Assembly: GCF_000416985.1 (NCBI RefSeq)
Contig: NZ_ATDL01000002.1
Location: forward strand, 78,040-142,039
Reading direction: 5' to 3'
Length of the DNA stretch: 64,000 bases
Source: Sphingobacterium paucimobilis HER1398
Lineage (GTDB): Bacteria; Bacteroidota; Bacteroidia; Sphingobacteriales; Sphingobacteriaceae
Below, piece by piece: positions 59,618 to 64,000 of the stretch. A model generated the notes under the pieces. It had not been told where the DNA came from. It was given only the letters and a program-made list of their open reading frames with translations, and ran no database searches. Made by a program: the position numbers and the translations under genes. Position 1 is the stretch's first letter. Every line of letters begins with the position of its first letter.

Positions 59618-60634
59618 TCATAAATCATGATATACAGCCAACCATTCAGGCTTATTCAGAATTTCTTTTAAGAAAGAGGCCTTTAAAAATTTTCTATCAT
59701 CATACCTGTCCATAGTGTATTCTTCGACAACATCAGACACAACTTCGGCATAGGTTAGATTATGATTTCTCTTTCTACTTTTTTCAAATTTAAATTTTAG
59801 CAGTCTTAATTCAGAGTAACTAAACTGTCTTATTTCCTCATTGTATCTTGTTTTGATTCCAAATAACCAGTCCCACGTATCGACTTTATCTGCGTCATTA
59901 TTGAAACCAATTAAAACTTCGCTTTGGTTCAATAGTGAAAAATTGGTGGAATCCGAATCATTTATGTTAACGTTAACTTCGAACTCATTATCTAAAGGTT
60001 TAAAAGGATAAAATGATGTCCTTTTGTTTTCAAAAGGATTTTTTACTGTTTTCCATTTTTTATTACACTTACTACATAAAGGAGGTAAATTCCTAAAGTT
60101 TACAGAAGCAAAAGGATACTCTGCTTTAGGTAAGTAATGATCATTATCTTCTCTGAAAGGTGACTCTTTTCGTTCAATTCTGTTTAGTCCACAGCAAGGG
60201 CAAAAATCATAATTTTCATTATTTTCTACTAGGTTGTTATAATAAACTAGCTTTTCTCTCGAACTAATTAGATCATTATAAAATCGGACCAATAAAGGTT
60301 TCATTCTTTCCGTAACTACAGGATGTAATGTGTTCAGTTCAATTGGACTGAATGCTCCTTCGCATAAAGATTCAACATCATTATTGACAAAGAATGCCTC
60401 ACGAATTGCAGCTCTTTCATCATCAGTCAATTCCTTACATATCTCGTAGATTTCATCTACCGCTATTTTTACCCAATCTCTTGCTAAATATATAAGCTCA
60501 AATTCATCCGATAATAAATCTTGACAACTTTGTCCATCAGCTGCATTACACCAAACATTACAAATCAACTGTTGGACGTGAGTTTGGTATATAAAAATGG
60601 TATGATTATCTAATGGTTTATAAGTTCTTAACAT
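59618..60634 (-). CDS. HNH endonuclease, PtuB-like (Septu partner)
   Basis: 338 aa. The HNH core has a zinc-ribbon Cys145-x2-Cys148 (CPCCG), the His-Asp pair in DNDHYLPK (His166), a helix-strand insertion, then CSKCNKKWK (Cys187, Cys190, Asn191), the usual HNH Asn position. The DH-x-LPK...NL-x-P-x-CxxCN-x-K pattern is that of PtuB. The N-terminal half is helical and unassigned, making it longer than the shortest PtuB. Its start overlaps the end of the ATPase gene by 17 bp, so the two are translationally coupled. It would cut DNA when triggered; the target is unknown. Confidence 0.78.
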   Translation of the reverse strand: MLRTYKPLDNHTIFIYQTHVQQLICNVWCNAADGQSCQDLLSDEFELIYLARDWVKIAVDEIYEICKELTDDERAAIREAFFVNNDVESLCEGAFSPIELNTLHPVVTERMKPLLVRFYNDLISSREKLVYYNNLVENNENYDFCPCCGLNRIERKESPFREDNDHYLPKAEYPFASVNFRNLPPLCSKCNKKWKTVKNPFENKRTSFYPFKPLDNEFEVNVNINDSDSTNFSLLNQSEVLIGFNNDADKVDTWDWLFGIKTRYNEEIRQFSYSELRLLKFKFEKSRKRNHNLTYAEVVSDVVEEYTMDRYDDRKFLKASFLKEILNKPEWLAVYHDL

Positions 60635-62360
60635 TTGGATTATCTTTAAGTTTTCTATTCAGCTGAGATAATACCATGTCCTTTTCTATAGACTCTCCAA
60701 ATTTTGTCAGTGTAGCTTTTGCTTTAGCAATTTCTTCTGGTGTAGTTATTTCATCAATATTTATTTTTTCAATTTCTGAAAATGATAAATCTCCAATTGA
60801 TTGATTATAATCAAAAAGTTTATCTAAAATCAATTCAACAGATGTTCCATATGTATTGAAAGCATTGTCCAGTTCTGAAACTTTTTTAGCAGATGTTTTT
60901 CCATTTTCCTCTTTCTCAAACAGAATTACATTATCAGGCAAACAATCAGATATAATGAAAGGAGAATGAGAAGTTAATAATACATCTTTCAGCAAATGTA
61001 CATTGAAATCATTTCCTTTATTTCCAGCTTCAATACTATCATTCAAAACCTTTACAAACTTTGCTCTCCAACTTGGATTGAAATGGGTTTCTGGTTCATC
61101 TAACAATAACAGAGTTCGTCTATCTTTAAGCAAAAGACAAATCCCCATAGTGTGAATAAATTGATGCTCTCCATCTGAAAAGCTTCTTAGTAACAAATCC
61201 TTTTTTTTTCCAGTTTTCTTTAATTCTTTTGTGATATAGAAATCTAAGAAGTGAAATACATCTTGGGATGGACTTGGTGTTGGTAGTTTACCATCTGTAT
61301 ATACACCTTTGGAGCGATACACATCAGCTTTAGTTTTTTCGTCAATGAAATAGTTATTTAGCTCGTATAATAAACGGAATAGATGAAAGCATTCTAAAGC
61401 ATTACTAAAATGACTTCTAAAAGCTTCTTTAGTTGCTTCATCAACATAGAAGTCCAACGATAAGGTATTTGTTTTATAGTCTAAAAACCACGAGGTAGAG
61501 CATTTTTTTAGAAAATCAAGCTGTCTTTGTTCAAGCAGTTCCATAATTTCCTTTTTTTGAAGTTTTCCCTTATTATCCTCATATTCAAAATCGTGAAGAT
61601 GAATATTAACTCTAAAGCTTCTCAAGCCTAAAATCCCTGTATTATCTACTGATCTAAGAGGGGCTAAAGCGTCATCTTTCTCAAACAGTAAGCATGTTAA
61701 AAGTACAGCTTGGCTCATATTACTGTCAATATAAATCAAACTATTTTCTGCTTCATCATAATCATTATAATTGTCTCTTATAGCTTGTAAATATTCATCT
61801 AAATGGATTAAACGACTTTTTATAAATGGCAAACTTAAGATCTCATTTTCTCCTGATGAATACCCTATAATATGAGCAGGCAAATATGTTTTTCCTTCTG
61901 CTGCGGATTCCTTATTTTTTGAAGGCACTAAAGAGACTTCCCTTCTTTCGACTGATTCATCAAACGGAAAAGATTGAATGAACATTTGCGGTTCTTTTCC
62001 TTCTTTTTTAATAATCGTTACTTTGTCAAAATAGTAAAGGGCATAACATTTCCTATTATGTTGACCAATTAGATATTCTAATGTGAAAGCATCTGGTGTA
62101 CATTCAGCTCTTTTAAAGTTGTCCGGATTTTGAATACTCTGAGGTAAATATCTGGCCACACAAACTTCCAAATGATAAAAAATATTTGCCAGTGCTTCTA
62201 ATACATTTGACTTTCCACTACCGTTTAATCCTGCAAAACAAAAAGGACGAAAATGCTCCATAGCTTCAGTGTCTGCCAAAGAATGAAAGTTTATTTCAAA
62301 CCCCTGTTGAAGGCTTCGAAATCCTTCTTTATTTTCTATTCTTAACCTAAGTAATTTCAT
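60618..62360 (-). CDS. Restriction-associated AAA ATPase, PtuA/RloA-like
   Basis: 580 aa. Walker A GLNGSGKS at 44-51 in an N-terminal RecF/SMC-like ATPase lobe (LLRLRIENKEGFRSL), ABC-type signature SFSDGEHQF near 385-393, Walker B TLLLLDEPETHFNP and a following TSHSPFII. This is the OLD-like/ABC ATPase class named restriction-system-associated ATPase in annotation. The length and the HNH partner fit Septu (PtuA). The ATG overlaps the stop of the specificity subunit gene by one base (TAATG), showing that the ATPase-HNH pair is embedded in the type I operon. Confidence 0.8.
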   Translation of the reverse strand: MKLLRLRIENKEGFRSLQQGFEINFHSLADTEAMEHFRPFCFAGLNGSGKSNVLEALANIFYHLEVCVARYLPQSIQNPDNFKRAECTPDAFTLEYLIGQHNRKCYALYYFDKVTIIKKEGKEPQMFIQSFPFDESVERREVSLVPSKNKESAAEGKTYLPAHIIGYSSGENEILSLPFIKSRLIHLDEYLQAIRDNYNDYDEAENSLIYIDSNMSQAVLLTCLLFEKDDALAPLRSVDNTGILGLRSFRVNIHLHDFEYEDNKGKLQKKEIMELLEQRQLDFLKKCSTSWFLDYKTNTLSLDFYVDEATKEAFRSHFSNALECFHLFRLLYELNNYFIDEKTKADVYRSKGVYTDGKLPTPSPSQDVFHFLDFYITKELKKTGKKKDLLLRSFSDGEHQFIHTMGICLLLKDRRTLLLLDEPETHFNPSWRAKFVKVLNDSIEAGNKGNDFNVHLLKDVLLTSHSPFIISDCLPDNVILFEKEENGKTSAKKVSELDNAFNTYGTSVELILDKLFDYNQSIGDLSFSEIEKINIDEITTPEEIAKAKATLTKFGESIEKDMVLSQLNRKLKDNPNVKNL

Positions 62361-63621
62361 TAAACAGTCAGTTTCACGCGTTTGGAATCATTATCAAAGA
62401 CTTGTTTTATTTTATCTTCTTTGAGAAGTTCGAATACAAATTCTTTTGCTTTATCATAAAGCCTTTGATCATAAAACCTATTGTCATTCAGCTCATGTTT
62501 ATCCAATCTTTTTAGCAATAGTTTTATAGTTTCTTTATTGCTATTTTCTTTAAAAAATGTATAATCATTTTCCAATAACATTTCTAAATCAACCGCTGTA
62601 TTAAAATCTAATTCCCCTTTAAAAGCCAATTGCGAGATTGAACTAAATAATTCAGAAATATGTTGGTGTGATTTTTTTAGTATTTCTTTTAATCTCGTGT
62701 ATTTTAAATATGTCTTTTCAAATTGTTCTTGTAACTCTATTGGTGGATATGGAATTATAATATTCTTGAATTTATCCATTGAAATATTAAGCATAGAACC
62801 ACTTGATCCGGTAGCAATTGATAAAAATGTTTTTCTGACATCCTTATTTTGCAATACATAATGCAGAAAAGTCTTTTTTATCACAGATTCATCTGTTTCA
62901 ACTTTCCATATCTTATCGGGTAAAAAGAGACTATCATAGTCTGTATCTACAATACAAGTAGCACCAACCAACTCTAGTGTATTTGCTCTGCTAAAAAGCA
63001 AATCACCTTTTTTTGGATGAATGATTTGACGCTTAATAACATCTTTCTTGACCGCCTTAAATTCATTCGCATTGAAAAAGCCTTTTGTAACAGCACTTAT
63101 TTTCAATACACCTAATTCATCATCTTCCAAAAGCTTATTTTCTTCTCCACTATAACTTGTTCCAGAAGACAATTTGGTTAAACTATTTCCAATAGTATCT
63201 AATAATTTCCATCGATTTGGTCTTTCTATAGGATTACCAAACGTATCAAGAAAAATGGCTCTTAGTAACTCATCATATCTAGCAATGGTTTCTTCGCGCT
63301 TAAAAATAATAGATTTCACTTTTTCCAAAATAGCCACTATTCTGTTTTGTGTTTCAATATCAGGAAGATCTATTCTTTGTTTTTCTACAACAGAAAGAGA
63401 GATATTCTTTAGGATTGCCCCTTTACTTTGAGAAGAGAGAAACTCTTGGTTATATTCTAACCAAAATTTCAAATAATTAATATTTAATATTTCACTATCC
63501 TTTGCCCGTATGCCTAATATTGCTTGATTTGTTGACGCCTCTACTCCAAGAATAGCTGTTTTGCCAACAGATCCATACATAGCCAACAACAATGTTCCCT
63601 TTGGGTATTTCGGAGTGTTGA
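62360..63621 (-). pseudogene. hsdS: Type I restriction specificity subunit, 5' part removed by an IS21-family element
   Basis: About 420 codons of HsdS: the end of target-recognition domain 1 (YGSVGKTAI), a conserved spacer helix (LPDIETQNRIVAILEKVKSIIFKREETI), a second recognition domain (about 150-330) and a second spacer helix (PPIELQEQFEKTYLKYTRLKEIL), then a C-terminal domain of about 90 aa with a winged look. The native sequence begins at 63621 with INTPKYPKG; the preceding bases are the IS end. The normal start and roughly 130 residues are missing, so the methylase-specificity function is broken. hsdM and hsdR are not in the window. Confidence 0.85.
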
Positions 63622-64000
63622 TGCCAGTGATTTCGGTCAAACCGTGCCACTCAAAAGATCATACAATTATATAAAAAAGCTGTGATTATTCCTTTTTCAA
63701 TATTCCTTTTCTTAAGGATTCACCTTTCAGGTCTATCCTATGCGAGGAGTTTACGATCCTGTCCAGTATTGCGTCAGCGATAGTCCCTTCACCGCCGATG
63801 ATTTCATACCAGGCTGATACCGGTATCTGGGAAGATATTATGGTGGATCTTTTGCCATGCCTATCGTCTATGATATCCATCAATGTTTCCCGATCCTGGT
63901 TATCGAAGGCCTGCAGTCCGAAGTCATCGAGTATCAAAAGTTCCGACTTGGTCAGTTTTTCCAGCTCCTTGAGATATGTACCGTCAACCTTGCTCAGTTT
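63622..64000 (-). mobile_element. IS21-family insertion sequence, left end, truncated by window edge
   Basis: The element begins with TG at 63622 (TGCCAGTGATTTCGG and on), a plausible IS21 terminus, and continues past the right edge. Inside is the IstB helper ATPase gene; IstA is expected beyond the window. It interrupts hsdS. The other end, terminal repeat and target duplication cannot be checked here. Confidence 0.75.
63686..64000 (-). CDS. istB: IS21-family helper ATPase IstB, C-terminal part
   Basis: 105 codons read from the right edge with no stop until 63686. ELLILDDFGLQAFDNQDRETLMDI is the Walker B region of IstB, RSTIISSQIPVSAWYEII the sensor 1 strand, and DAILDRIVNSSHRIDLKGESLR the C-terminal signature. 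The start and Walker A lie outside the window. IstB assists the IstA transposase by forming an ATP-bound filament on target DNA. Confidence 0.88.
   Translation of the reverse strand, partial: KLSKVDGTYLKELEKLTKSELLILDDFGLQAFDNQDRETLMDIIDDRHGKRSTIISSQIPVSAWYEIIGGEGTIADAILDRIVNSSHRIDLKGESLRKGILKKE

Noticed and set aside
63622..63640. TTG at 63640 as the hsdS start
   Set aside because: It lies inside the IS terminus; the first residues it adds (MTEITG) are encoded by the insertion sequence, not by hsdS.
1..64000. tRNA or rRNA genes
   Set aside because: No cloverleaf with a GGTTCRAATCC-type T-arm and no rRNA sequence was recognised on reading; a covariance-model scan would be needed to exclude them.

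Overview
The window looks like a Bacteroidetes chromosome, most likely Sphingobacteriaceae (Sphingobacterium or Pedobacter type). This rests on two SusC/SusD pairs, PorP/SprF proteins with type IX secretion (T9SS) type B C-terminal domains, DUF6266 and DUF5675 proteins, A/T-rich translation starts, and promoters that fit the Bacteroidetes -33 TTTG / -7 TAnnTTTG pattern. The genus is inferred from gene content, not from a marker gene.

Layout. 1-4.9 kb is core: a penicillin-binding protein cut by the window edge, rpoN, and an ABC1/UbiB-family kinase. 5-20 kb is a cell-surface region: two nearly identical porP/sprF genes, each beside a very large T9SS type B surface protein, flanking a leaderless periplasmic-binding-fold protein and three tail-collar (MdpB-like) proteins. 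A duplication edge has cut off the 5' part of a LytTR regulator gene; a direct-repeat motif typical in shape of LytTR sites lies upstream of both surface operons. 20.5-24 kb is a small phage-like cassette (holin-like peptide, DUF5675, small membrane peptide, possible structured RNA, DUF6266, HTH protein) containing an unusual array of 11-bp units with mirror orientation. 24-33.6 kb holds a membrane LytTR-like protein, a Crp/Fnr-like regulator, and a TlpA-SusD-SusC locus. 34-40 kb is an accessory island of small or unknown genes: HTH, HTH-GNAT, a membrane gene broken by one stop, DUF4145, and an EEP hydrolase. 40-53.6 kb is a carbohydrate utilisation locus: esterase, lactonase, GntR regulator, HAD phosphatase, MFS transporter, enolase-superfamily dehydratase, SDR, clan GH-A glycosidase, SusD, SusC. 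54-64 kb is a defence island: a PD-(D/E)XK nuclease, an AAA ATPase/subtilase pair resembling IetAS, a Septu-like ATPase-HNH pair, and a type I specificity subunit broken by an IS21-family element at the right edge.

How it works together. In the sugar locus SusC/SusD would import oligosaccharide, the secreted glycosidase and esterase would trim it, and SDR, lactonase and dehydratase form a non-phosphorylative sugar-to-2-keto-3-deoxyacid route. The expected KDG kinase survives only as an N-terminal fragment. The strongest candidates for undescribed biology are the 11-bp inverted array with its DUF6266 cassette and adjacent foldable RNA, and the convergent ATPase/protease pair.
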